Assembly (NCBI GenBank): GCA_965220505.1
Contig: CBDCQE010000001.1
Coordinates: 1,488,001-1,552,000 of the forward strand
DNA: 64,000 nt
Direction of reading: 5' to 3'
Source of the DNA: Bin87 sp965220505
Lineage (GTDB): Bacteria > Chloroflexota > Dehalococcoidia > Lucifugimonadales > UBA3495
The translations under genes and the position numbers were made by a program. How positions within the stretch are numbered: position 1 is the stretch's first letter; every line of letters starts with the position of its first letter. Below the pieces are notes generated by a model that did not search any database, was not told the DNA's origin, and saw only the letters and a program-made list of their open reading frames with translations. Below, piece by piece: positions 34,202 through 41,867 of this stretch.

Positions 34202-34675
34202 CTAGCCGGCCTCGGTCCAGATCTGTCCGCGCTGACGGACCGGTTCCAGCAGTGATTCGTCGAACGGCAGCGGATCGTAATCCGCGCGGTTGGGCGGTCG
34301 GTACCCCAGGGCGCCGCACACCGTTTCGTTGGTGTAGTAGCCCCGATAGGTCTGGGTGAGCAGTTCCTGGAAAAACTCTGGGCTTGACGCTTCGACGGAC
34401 TGCAAGGCTTCAACCTGAGCCGGTTCCGCAAGAGCGACGAACGCCCCGCCGCGTTCGCCGGCGGCAAGCTCGATCTGGACCAGACCATCCAGCAGCAGCC
34501 GACGCTTGCCGGTCGAGCCGGCGGCAACCGATTCGACAAAGCCCGCGATGCCGAGGTCGCCAGCGCCGGGCATTTCGCCAGCGGCCGGTACAATACGGTT
34601 CAGCATGGCCGCCAGCAGAGCGCGTTGGGCATCGCTCAAAATGGACTGGCCGTAAATCTGGTTGGCAGTGGACAT
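34202..34675 (-). CDS. Gluconate 2-dehydrogenase subunit 3-like protein, orphan
   Basis: The 157-residue protein has the family pattern LSDAQRALLAAMLNRIVPAAGEMPGAGDLGIAGFVE, LLLDGLVQIE, FVALAEPAQVEALQSVE and FFQELLTQTYRGYYTNETVCGALGYRPP. In complete systems this small subunit accompanies a GMC-type flavoprotein dehydrogenase and often carries a Tat signal; here no Tat signal and no flavoprotein gene are adjacent. It may have a partner elsewhere or act alone. Its stop lies immediately after the stop of the radical SAM gene on the other strand. Confidence 0.75.
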   Translation of the reverse strand: MSTANQIYGQSILSDAQRALLAAMLNRIVPAAGEMPGAGDLGIAGFVESVAAGSTGKRRLLLDGLVQIELAAGERGGAFVALAEPAQVEALQSVEASSPEFFQELLTQTYRGYYTNETVCGALGYRPPNRADYDPLPFDESLLEPVRQRGQIWTEAG

Positions 34676-34788
34676 GGGAAAGCCTCGTTAGGATATGGTT
34701 TGTAATATGCCGGGCGCATGGTAGCATGGTTCGAGAGGTCTCGCATTATGCAGCCGACCAAATAATGTTTATATCAGGAGATAAGATT

Positions 34789-35091
34789 ATGTACGAAATT
34801 AGATATACAGCATCCGCACTGCAACAGTTGAGGAACGTATCACAAAGTGAAGACCGTAGCGCAATAGTTCATCGGATAAGAGAATTAACAAACAATCCCT
34901 ACGGAACTAGAGCACTGAAGTATGAGTTGGCATCATATCGTAGGGCTAGAGCGGCTGGCGGGCGATATCGGATTTTCTTTAGAATTGAAGGCGGTACGGT
35001 CCGCATCGAATTTATCGGGATGAGGATCCCGGGTAACGACCAGGACGCTTACGCGTCATTCCGGCGTATGCTCACTGAAAGCAACCCTTGA
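34789..35091 (+). CDS. RelE/ParE-superfamily toxin
   Basis: The 100-residue product starts at ATG 34789 after AGGAGA. MYEIRYTASALQQLRNVSQ, the helix RIRELTNNPYGTRALKYEL, and GGRYRIFFRIEGGTVRIEFIG match the RelE ribosome-dependent mRNA interferase fold, including the Arg-Tyr-Arg strand. It is followed 16 bases later by an antitoxin-like gene, so the order is toxin first, as in higBA. The gene and its leader are clearly richer in A and T than all neighbours, suggesting recent acquisition. Confidence 0.85.
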   Translation: MYEIRYTASALQQLRNVSQSEDRSAIVHRIRELTNNPYGTRALKYELASYRRARAAGGRYRIFFRIEGGTVRIEFIGMRIPGNDQDAYASFRRMLTESNP

Positions 35092-35107
35092 TCACGCAAA
35101 GGATCTA

Positions 35108-35452
35108 ATGATGATTGGCAACACGGACATCAGACGTGTGACGCAGTTAGTGGCTGTGGAGGACTTGGCAGAGCTCTTGCCGGCCCTGCAAAAAATCCTG
35201 AATGCCAACCCGGACGCGGTAATTGCAATTACCAGCCAAGGCAAACCGGTGATGGCATTGCTGTCATGGGGGTCTTGGGAAGATACCGAGGACATGGCCG
35301 CTACGTGGGAAACGCTGGAGATCACTGCCGACCCCAATGCCATGGCCACCCTATGCCAGCCCCAATCCGAGGATGCCGACGCTCTTATCCCCGGAGACGT
35401 AGCTGTGCAGCAACTCATTGCCGAAGGACTGATTGACGATGAGGTGCTCTAG
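35108..35452 (+). CDS. Antitoxin-like partner of the RelE-type toxin
   Basis: The 114-residue acidic protein contains RRVTQLVAVEDLAELLPALQKILNANPDAVIAITSQGKPVMALLSW, which resembles the Phd/YefM N-terminal fold in which the peptide resists a toxin and represses the operon. The C-terminal half is acidic and helical (AVQQLIAEGLIDDEVL) and would bind the toxin. Its base composition is GC-rich unlike the toxin, so the pair may be chimeric. Its 3' end overlaps the convergent dioxygenase gene by four bases. Family assignment is moderate. Confidence 0.7.
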   Translation: MMIGNTDIRRVTQLVAVEDLAELLPALQKILNANPDAVIAITSQGKPVMALLSWGSWEDTEDMAATWETLEITADPNAMATLCQPQSEDADALIPGDVAVQQLIAEGLIDDEVL

Positions 35453-35988
35453 AAGATAATGCTAAGCGCTCCGTGGTCGGACAATTCCTCCAGGTCAAGG
35501 ACGGCACGCTTCCGGCAGATCTTGAGATTGCCATCCACGCGGCGCAGGCGCAGATCGTAACGGCCCACGTAGGGCGACGCCTCCCCGGCCCGGTACCGCC
35601 ACACGGCGACGGAGCACGTGACGTCAAGTTCGTTCCCTTCTTGTGCCGTCACCATTACGTTGGAGATGAACCGGCGCGTGCGTGACCACGGGTACTCCCG
35701 GTGCGCATGTCGGCTCTGCAAGCGCACCACCCGGCCCTGCATCCGGCGGTAGTCGTCGTCAATGAACACCAGGTCGGAGGCCGGGTCGCCTTCCGGCAGG
35801 TCCGTAGTCGGCACAACGTAGCGGGCATCCGACGTATACAGGGTCAACCACGCGTCGAGATTCCAGTCGTCCAACAGCCGGGCTTCGAGGTACAGCAACT
35901 GCTCCACCTCGTGCTGGAGCAACAGGGATTCGGCTGTCGCCGGCAGACCCGTCGCGTAGGGCTCGACTGGGATATTTTGGGTAACCAT
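35449..35988 (-). CDS. Aromatic-ring-hydroxylating dioxygenase beta subunit
   Basis: The 179-residue protein has the family's NTF2-like fold: EVEQLLYLEARLLDDWNLDAWLTLYTSDARYVVPTTD, DDYRRMQGRVVRLQSRHAHREYPWSRTRRFISNV and DLKICRKR-type strand near the end. Beta subunits stabilise the alpha hexamer of Rieske dioxygenases. It begins 18 bases after the stop of the alpha-subunit gene. No ferredoxin or reductase gene is adjacent. Confidence 0.9.
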   Translation of the reverse strand: MVTQNIPVEPYATGLPATAESLLLQHEVEQLLYLEARLLDDWNLDAWLTLYTSDARYVVPTTDLPEGDPASDLVFIDDDYRRMQGRVVRLQSRHAHREYPWSRTRRFISNVMVTAQEGNELDVTCSVAVWRYRAGEASPYVGRYDLRLRRVDGNLKICRKRAVLDLEELSDHGALSIIF

Positions 35989-36006
35989 GAAGATCGGGCT
36001 CCCGGG

Positions 36007-37344
36007 CTAATCGTCGGCGGCAACGGTGAGTTCGGGCGAAGGCTGCACGTTGGGTATTTCACCCGGCGTCAGCCCGCGCTCGTACTGCTCGACGTGGGGA
36101 CGGTCCGCGACCAAGGACTGCCAGCGGCGCCAGAAAGAGCGCAATTGGAGCTCGTCGTTGCCCCGCGGGTCGCGGTGAAAGCCGCGCGACAGATCTGACC
36201 ATTCCACGCCGCCGGAACGGAATCCCTGCTGGCACGATTCCAGAGCTTCCGTGTCGTCCGGAGTTGCGAACCCGCCGGGCCCGAGGAACGTGAGGAAAGA
36301 GTCCAGGCGGCGGTTCAACCGCGAGCCGGTCTCGCCGGCGGGAACCATCTGCCACGCCGTCACGTCCATGCTGTCGGGGCCAGTGGGTTGGAACACGCGG
36401 ATGGTCACCGCCATGATGTCGTTGATGACCAGGTTGGGAAAGATCACCATGTTCCGGCTCTTCTCGCACATGCGGAGGGCCTTGGTGTGGCCGTGGCGGG
36501 CAATCAGCTCGTCCTTGATGCTGTTGATCTCCTCGCGGGCCTCCTCGCCGAAATATGGGTGCCACATGGCAATCGGGCGCCCATAGATCGCGTCGTTTTC
36601 CATGACGCCGTGCCCATTGCCCAGCGCCCTGCCGAAACCCTGGCGGCGGTTGATGGCGGGAATGTCGCTGCCGGCTTCGCTGGCCATGTAATCGAAATAG
36701 GTCTGGTGCGTGGGCAGCGCGTGATAGCCGTCGATGCTGTTTTCGGCGAGTAGTTTCCAGTTGGCCTTGATGGTGTAGCGGTTGGAACCGGGGATCACCT
36801 TCATCCCTTCCGGCGCCTGGTCGGCCACCAGGTCGAGGTATTCGGCCGCGCCGGCCAGGTAATCGCGCAGAGAACCGGCATCCGGGTCGAAGCACACGAA
36901 GATGAAGCCCTGGTAGCTCTCGTAGCGAGGGGAACGCAGGCTGAAATCGGCGCGGTCGAAATCGGGGCCGTAACCCTCAATGTCGGGCATCCCGATCAAC
37001 TCGCCGGAGGTGTTGAAGCTCCAGGCGTGGTAGAAGCACTGGAGCACCTGCGCGTTGCCATGATCGGTGCGGCAGATGAGCGCGCCGCGATGGGGACAGG
37101 TGTTGTGGAACACCCGTAACTCACCCTGGCGGTCCCGAGCGAAAAACAGGGCACGCTCGGCAACCACCCGGCGCGCGTAGTCTCCCGGGTTGGGCACTTC
37201 CGACTCGTGCCCCAGGTACAGCCAGCAGCGATCAAAGATACGTTGTCGCTCCAGTTCGTAGATGTCGGGCGACGTCATGCTGGAGCGGTGCACCTGGAAC
37301 TTGCCCAAGTCCGGCCGGTCGTACACCAGATTGTCGATATTCAT
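36007..37344 (-). CDS. Rieske-type aromatic-ring-hydroxylating dioxygenase alpha subunit
   Basis: The 445-residue protein has the Rieske cluster ligands CPHRG...CFYHAW (Cys-x-His and Cys-x2-His, about 83-105) and the mononuclear iron site in ENSIDGYHALPTHQTYFDY with the bridging Asp. It would add O2 to an aromatic ring or demethylate a substrate, with electrons from an unlinked reductase. ATG 37344 is preferred because GGAGGG lies seven bases upstream; a longer frame from 37374 has none. Paired with the beta subunit downstream. The ligand pocket does not show the substrate. Confidence 0.92.
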   Translation of the reverse strand: MNIDNLVYDRPDLGKFQVHRSSMTSPDIYELERQRIFDRCWLYLGHESEVPNPGDYARRVVAERALFFARDRQGELRVFHNTCPHRGALICRTDHGNAQVLQCFYHAWSFNTSGELIGMPDIEGYGPDFDRADFSLRSPRYESYQGFIFVCFDPDAGSLRDYLAGAAEYLDLVADQAPEGMKVIPGSNRYTIKANWKLLAENSIDGYHALPTHQTYFDYMASEAGSDIPAINRRQGFGRALGNGHGVMENDAIYGRPIAMWHPYFGEEAREEINSIKDELIARHGHTKALRMCEKSRNMVIFPNLVINDIMAVTIRVFQPTGPDSMDVTAWQMVPAGETGSRLNRRLDSFLTFLGPGGFATPDDTEALESCQQGFRSGGVEWSDLSRGFHRDPRGNDELQLRSFWRRWQSLVADRPHVEQYERGLTPGEIPNVQPSPELTVAADD

Positions 37345-37376
37345 ACCAACCCTCCAGGGTCTGTTCAATGGCAACG

Positions 37377-38051
37377 CTAGCGAGTCGCGTCAAAAATCAG
37401 TTCCCGGGCGCGAAACTCGAACCCCGGCATCACGTTCTCGCCGTACAGGATCTCCGGGTTCTCCACGGTTTCGGGTTCCCGGTCAGTCCGGTAGATGGTT
37501 ACCTGACGGTTGCGAGGGTCAATCAGCCAACCGAGACGGACGCCGACAGTCATATATTCCGCCATCTTGCGCTGCAAGTAGGCGAGACTGTTGGATGGCG
37601 AACGAATTTCGGCCACGAAATCGGGGCACACCTGCCCGGTCCGGTACTGCTCAGCATCCAATTCGGCCAACCGTTCCGGCGAAACCCAGGAAGCGTCCGG
37701 GCCACGCCCACCCAGTCCCGGGATGCGAAGTACCACGCTGGATGATGGCGCCAAGCCGCCGTATTCCAGAGCCCACATCGTGAGAAAGGCAATAAGCTTC
37801 GACTCATTTACGGCTCCCGGCATGTAGAGCGGCGGCATTACGACCAGTTCCCCCGTTTCGTTGTATTCGATAGCGTACAACTCATTGGCCTCCAGGAACG
37901 CCCAAAGCGTATCGGAGTCGATCTCCGCCAGGGTCTTGCCGCCGAGCAGGGGGCGCAGGTCCAGGGTGACAGGAAGGCCGGGGCTGTCAGCGTCCAGCCA
38001 ATAGGCGGCATCAGCAGCGGATTGGAGCGGTTTTGCGACTTGGGTGGTCAC
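37377..38051 (-). CDS. Uma2-family (DUF820) PD-(D/E)XK nuclease-like protein
   Basis: The 224-residue protein has the family features LWAFLEANELYAIEYNETGELVVMPP, NESKLIAFLTMWALE, RGPDASWVSPERL with the catalytic Asp, and CPDFVAEIRSPSNSLAYLQRKMAEYMTVGVRLGWLIDP where Glu-x-Arg/Ser replaces the usual Glu-x-Lys/Ser. Such proteins are frequent in Chloroflexota and cyanobacteria, often in multiple copies linked with mobile DNA; the biological role is unknown. It sits between dioxygenase and CocE hydrolase genes, probably as an independent unit. Confidence 0.88.
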   Translation of the reverse strand: MTTQVAKPLQSAADAAYWLDADSPGLPVTLDLRPLLGGKTLAEIDSDTLWAFLEANELYAIEYNETGELVVMPPLYMPGAVNESKLIAFLTMWALEYGGLAPSSSVVLRIPGLGGRGPDASWVSPERLAELDAEQYRTGQVCPDFVAEIRSPSNSLAYLQRKMAEYMTVGVRLGWLIDPRNRQVTIYRTDREPETVENPEILYGENVMPGFEFRARELIFDATR

Positions 38052-38077
38052 AGGATTGTCTCCGCAGTCAACGACGG

Positions 38078-39841
38078 TCAGCGTGGAATGACCGGCAGCG
38101 TGATGTGCGACGGGTAGCGGGCGGAGTGATACACGGTTTGGCGCGCCGTTTCGAGCCGGGTGTCCACGCCGAGAGCCGCCCCGGTGTTCGGGTTCCGGTC
38201 AAAGCGCGGGAAGTTGCTGCTGGAGATATCCACCCGGACGCGATGGCCCGGCTTGATCACGTGGCTGGTGGCCCACAGGTCGATTGTATAGCGATACACC
38301 TCGCCCGGAGTCACGAAAGACGGCTCGCGAACCGACGTGCGATAGCGGGCGCGAATGATTCCGTCCTGGAGGTTATGTGCGAGTCCATCCGGCCGGACGT
38401 CGACCAGCTTGGCGGTGAAATCGGTGTCCACCGCAGTGGTGGCGGCATAGAGCGTCACGGAGATGGGGCCGGTCAGTTCCAGGTCGGTCTCAACTGGGTC
38501 AGACGTAAAGGACAGGACGTCCGGCCGGTCCTCCGCTGGGCCTTGGTCGAATACACCATAGTCGATGATGAGAGTGTTCCCGCCCCGGGTGGGCACGGGG
38601 TCGTTGGGGTCGTAGGTGAACTGGTCCGCCGGCTCGTTCGGCTCGGGCGGCACCGTTGACAGGGATCCGTCCCCGCTCCTAGTATTCGCGTTACCTCCCG
38701 AATGGAGGTACCAACGGGTGTACTGAGTGCGCGCCAGTGGCCACTCGTTTTCGTCGCGCCACTTGTTATCGCCCATGACGAACAGCCGGACGGGCGGGTC
38801 GTCCATGATGCCGGTCTCTTCCCCTTTCAGCCAATAGCCGTACCAGCGCAGCAGATAATCGTGCAGCTCAATGGCCGCTTCGGAACCGAAATCGATGTTA
38901 CCGGCGCCGCCGGTGGTAGGTTCCGTGTATGGTCGCAGGTGGGCCCAGGGACCGATGAGGAGCTTCTGGTTCCGGCGGGCGGTTTCGCTTCCACCGTGCT
39001 TGCCGATGGTCTGGTAGGCGTTAAGGGCGCCCTCCAGGAAGATGTCGTACCACGAGCTGACGTGGAACATGGGGATGGTCACGTTGCGAGCCTGCCGCTG
39101 CAGGTTGATCCCCCACCAGTACGGGCCGTCCAACTCCTCGTCGAAGTACTCGTGGAAGTAGGGTGCGGCCTCCTTCAGGCGGTCGATCCAGTCGCGCAGG
39201 GGCAGATGTCGATACCATTCATCAGACAAGGGTTGTCCGAAGTTGCCGGGCTCGATGACGTACTCGTCCATCTTGGCCAACAGGGCTTCATGGCCGCCGC
39301 GGGCCAGGGTGTTCCTGCCCTTGAGGATGGCGTAGGGAACCGTCCAGCCCCATTCCATCGCGCCGCCGGTGTGGTAGACCCAGGACTGGTGAAAGTCGGA
39401 CGACGCCGAAACAACGGCCATGGTCTGCAGATGGGGCGGCAGCGGGTGCTTTCCGGCCAGCGTGTATTGGGTCGCGCCGAGGTAGCTCTGGCCGGTGGTG
39501 GCCACGCGCCCGTTGGACCAGGGTTGCCGAGCCGCCCACTCAACCGTGTCGTAGCCGTCCAGGGCTTCCTGGAACAGCGGGTCGTAATCGCCTTCAGAGT
39601 TGAAGCGTCCGCGCACGTCCTGGCTCAGGAGGACATACCCATGGCGCGGGAAGAACCAGATGGAATGGTCGGGGTTGTCGAGGTAGCTGTCCTTGCTATA
39701 CGGACCCCGGTTGATCAGCACCGGGAAACGGCCCGGCGCGTCGGGGCGCACCACGTCAGTGGCAAGGCGGGTGCCGTCACGCATGGGCACCATGACGTCG
39801 GGCTCGCGTACGACCTGGTACTGGGTTCGCTGGGCAGTCAT
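38078..39841 (-). CDS. CocE/NonD family hydrolase (X-Pro dipeptidyl-peptidase/esterase fold)
   Basis: The 587-residue protein starts at ATG 39841 after GGAGG. It opens VMVPMRDGTRLATDVVRPDAPGRFPVLINRGPY, with the nucleophile elbow TTGQSYLGATQY (Gly-x-Ser-x-Leu-Gly) and, toward the end, the C-terminal jelly-roll domain of the family (VETDLELTGPISVTLYAATTAVDTDFTAKLVDV and RVRVDISSSNFPRFDRN). Members hydrolyse acyl esters, beta-lactams or N-terminal dipeptides. No signal peptide is present. Adjacent dioxygenase genes suggest involvement in breakdown of imported organics, but this is not certain. Confidence 0.9.
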   Translation of the reverse strand: MTAQRTQYQVVREPDVMVPMRDGTRLATDVVRPDAPGRFPVLINRGPYSKDSYLDNPDHSIWFFPRHGYVLLSQDVRGRFNSEGDYDPLFQEALDGYDTVEWAARQPWSNGRVATTGQSYLGATQYTLAGKHPLPPHLQTMAVVSASSDFHQSWVYHTGGAMEWGWTVPYAILKGRNTLARGGHEALLAKMDEYVIEPGNFGQPLSDEWYRHLPLRDWIDRLKEAAPYFHEYFDEELDGPYWWGINLQRQARNVTIPMFHVSSWYDIFLEGALNAYQTIGKHGGSETARRNQKLLIGPWAHLRPYTEPTTGGAGNIDFGSEAAIELHDYLLRWYGYWLKGEETGIMDDPPVRLFVMGDNKWRDENEWPLARTQYTRWYLHSGGNANTRSGDGSLSTVPPEPNEPADQFTYDPNDPVPTRGGNTLIIDYGVFDQGPAEDRPDVLSFTSDPVETDLELTGPISVTLYAATTAVDTDFTAKLVDVRPDGLAHNLQDGIIRARYRTSVREPSFVTPGEVYRYTIDLWATSHVIKPGHRVRVDISSSNFPRFDRNPNTGAALGVDTRLETARQTVYHSARYPSHITLPVIPR

Positions 39842-40264
39842 CAGGGCACCTCCGGAGGCGGGTTGGCAATCGTTTCCGGCGTCGACTGACGGCAACGATA
39901 CCCGCCGGAGTACACAGCGTCAACAAACCGGCTTGCACCGACTGACGCCGGACCGGCCACGTCTACGAGGGAGTACCACTATACGTGGGAGCGAACCGGG
40001 ACGATCAGGAGCAGGGGTTCCGTTTGATTTAGGTTGACGCCCTATACAGGCAGTGATAGCATCGCCGGCGTGAGAGTTGATCCTTTGCCGCCGGCGAGCC
40101 ATTCGTGGCATTGAAGCGTCCAGGTGGACGCGCAAACATACGGCGCAAGTCGTTTGATGGATAGGGGCCTCGTGCCTCTCTCTGCGACGGCTTGCGCTTT
40201 TGCGTCGGCGGGAACGGTCAACTCTCACAAGTAGCCCTATCCTACTCGTGGAGGGAGGTTCCCG
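39842..40264. other. Divergent gene-free interval
   Basis: No gene. A promoter toward the plus strand lies at 40034-40062. The ~200 bases between it and the start codon at 40265 form a long leader without an identified element. Confidence 0.4.
40034..40062 (+). promoter_or_regulatory. Sigma70-type promoter for the Thr/Pro lipoprotein gene
   Basis: TTGACG at 40034-40039 and TAGCAT at 40057-40062, 17 bases apart. It would give a leader of about 195 bases to the gene at 40265. Confidence 0.5.
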
Positions 40265-41161
40265 ATGGACCCTGCGAAAAATATCGTTGCCGCCGTGCTG
40301 GTGATCGTCTTGGGGGTGACGGCCTGCGGTCCAGGGGAGCCGCCGGAGGTTGCCCCAATCGTGGTCGAAGTCACATCGACGCCCTTGCCAACACCGCCCC
40401 CGACCCACACACCTGAACCGACTGATACGCCGCAGCCCACCGCGACCCCGTACCCGACCTACACGCCAGCGCCTACGCCCACGCCGCAGCCAACGTACAC
40501 TCCCTACCCGACTTACACGCCGGAGCCAACGGCGCGACCGACGCCCACCCCGACATCAACCCCCAGCCCCACGGCGACGCCGCGACCGCCCGCCACACCC
40601 CGACCGACTGCCACGTTGCGGCCCACTTTCGCGCCGGTGCCTGTTGCAACGTGGGTGGCAACCGGGAACTGGTATCGGAACACCGACTACGAGCATTCGG
40701 TGAGAGAGATTATGGCAGCACAGGGAACGGACGGCGACCCATATTTCGCTACTTTGGATTCAGACCCGGAGTCGATAGCCAGCGAGGTCAGTTTGACGTT
40801 GGCCTGCATCCTCGGAACCCGGTTGATGTACCTGGAGCCGTACTCCGCAGTAGTACCGCAGGCGGTGGACTCATACACGGTCGGGATCTATGACGCTGGC
40901 ACCAAAAGCTTTGTCACCGGCGCGTCGCACACCTATGCCGACCCCATCCTGACCGACAACGAAGCCGCCATCTACATTCGCAACAACGCGCAGATCAGCC
41001 AGATAGTCGCCGTCATCAAGAAAGCCGACGCGAACCGAAACCCCAATCGGGCACTGAACGCCGGGATGTTTAGTTTCTCAAAGGACGACGATTTCGCCGC
41101 ATGGGGGGTGTTCGATGTCACCGGCGTTGACGACGCGCTCGAATACCTGGGCTGTTTCTGA
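40265..41161 (+). CDS. Lipoprotein with long Thr/Pro repeat linker and unknown C-terminal domain
   Basis: The 298-residue protein has a lipoprotein signal ending in LGVTACGPG (Cys21), then ~90 residues of TPxPT-type repeats (PTYTPAPTPTPQPTYTPYPT), a flexible stalk across the cell wall. The C-terminal ~165 residues (from ATWVATGNWYRNTDYEHSVREI to DDALEYLGCF) contain strand-rich wording with two Cys and are not recognised. GGAGGGAGG lies seven or so bases before the ATG. The same architecture occurs at 6222 and 8883. Confidence 0.75.
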   Translation: MDPAKNIVAAVLVIVLGVTACGPGEPPEVAPIVVEVTSTPLPTPPPTHTPEPTDTPQPTATPYPTYTPAPTPTPQPTYTPYPTYTPEPTARPTPTPTSTPSPTATPRPPATPRPTATLRPTFAPVPVATWVATGNWYRNTDYEHSVREIMAAQGTDGDPYFATLDSDPESIASEVSLTLACILGTRLMYLEPYSAVVPQAVDSYTVGIYDAGTKSFVTGASHTYADPILTDNEAAIYIRNNAQISQIVAVIKKADANRNPNRALNAGMFSFSKDDDFAAWGVFDVTGVDDALEYLGCF

Positions 41162-41255
41162 AAATTGCCGGCGCAAAAATTCACCACTGACTTCCCGGCT
41201 GTTACCATAGCCGCAGGCCCAACCAGGGCCGGAGGAATGATATGAACCGAACGGA

Positions 41256-41305
41256 ATAAGGCCGACCCCCAAGACTGTTAGCAGCAGTAGAGGGGTCGGC
41301 CTTAT
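41256..41305. promoter_or_regulatory. 14-bp perfect inverted repeat with 22-base loop
   Basis: ATAAGGCCGACCCC (41256-41269) and GGGGTCGGCCTTAT (41292-41305) are exact complements. No T run follows on either strand, so a simple terminator is unlikely. It lies just upstream of the three-copy leader described next and could be part of the same RNA structure or one end of a mobile element. Confidence 0.6.
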
Positions 41306-41313
41306 AGGTTCCT

Positions 41314-41424
41314 GCCCGAAATGGAGAAAGGGCAACGTGTAACACGACCGATTTTACCGGCCGGCGGATGCTTTTTGCAACCTCCATTTCGGGCGGCAGA
41401 CAAACCCCGACCCGAAATGGAGGG
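41314..41424 (+). promoter_or_regulatory. Leader with mutually exclusive hairpins covering a ribosome binding site
   Basis: Copy 1 GCCCGAAATGGAG (41314-41326) is complementary to CTCCATTTCGGGC (41382-41394). The same middle segment, read as CCTCCATTTCGGG (41381-41393), is equally complementary to copy 3 CCCGAAATGGAGG (41411-41423), which contains the Shine-Dalgarno of the gene starting at 41428. Pairing 1-2 frees the site; pairing 2-3 hides it. This is the geometry of a translational switch, although transposon-end repeats could give a similar pattern. Confidence 0.5.
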
Positions 41425-41427
41425 TTT

Positions 41428-41817
41428 ATGTTCCCACCAATCGAGAGCGTATTCTCGGATTTTTACGCCGGCGGCATCCTGACCTTGCTGCTGTATTTGG
41501 TTGGCAAATGGACGCCCATCGCGCGGCGCTGTCTCGCTTCGCAATGGGGCCGTGCCCGTCCCAGGCTTGCCGCGGACTACGGCGCGGCGCGGTCGGCTTC
41601 TCTCTGGCGCAAGGCATTCGCTACCGTAGCGATACCTGCCGTCGTGCTCGGTTTCGCCGCCTATGCCGTCACGAGCGCGGTGTACGGAGCCCCGCCGCTG
41701 TGGGCGCAGGCTTGGCTCGGCGGTGTTGTCGTGGCCGGCGTCCTCGGATGCGCTGCACGGGAGGGCTGGCTGACCGGGCGCTGGGCGGTGCGCCGGGCCC
41801 GCCGCCTGCTGGCGTAG
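41428..41817 (+). CDS. Small membrane protein of unknown function
   Basis: The 129-residue product starts at ATG 41428, four bases after GGAGG. It has about three hydrophobic segments (FYAGGILTLLLYLVG, FATVAIPAVVLGFAAYAVTSAVYG, AWLGGVVVAGVLGC) separated by Arg-rich loops, and a basic tail. I do not recognise the family. It lies 50 bases upstream of the transposase and after a structured leader, so it may be a passenger of the element or a resident gene next to an insertion. Confidence 0.6.
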   Translation: MFPPIESVFSDFYAGGILTLLLYLVGKWTPIARRCLASQWGRARPRLAADYGAARSASLWRKAFATVAIPAVVLGFAAYAVTSAVYGAPPLWAQAWLGGVVVAGVLGCAAREGWLTGRWAVRRARRLLA

Positions 41818-41826
41818 GCAGGGGTG

Positions 41827-41859
41827 CCCCCGGCCCCATGCTACAATTCGGGCCGGGGG
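41827..41859 (+). promoter_or_regulatory. 10-bp inverted repeat bracketing a -10 box before the transposase
   Basis: CCCCCGGCCC (41827-41836) and GGGCCGGGGG (41850-41859) flank TACAAT (41842-41847). The right arm runs into GGGGGTGA, the likely ribosome binding site of the transposase at 41868. It could be an operator for self-repression, or an RNA hairpin that limits transposase translation when transcripts read in from outside. Confidence 0.5.
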
Positions 41860-41867
41860 TGATCCCG

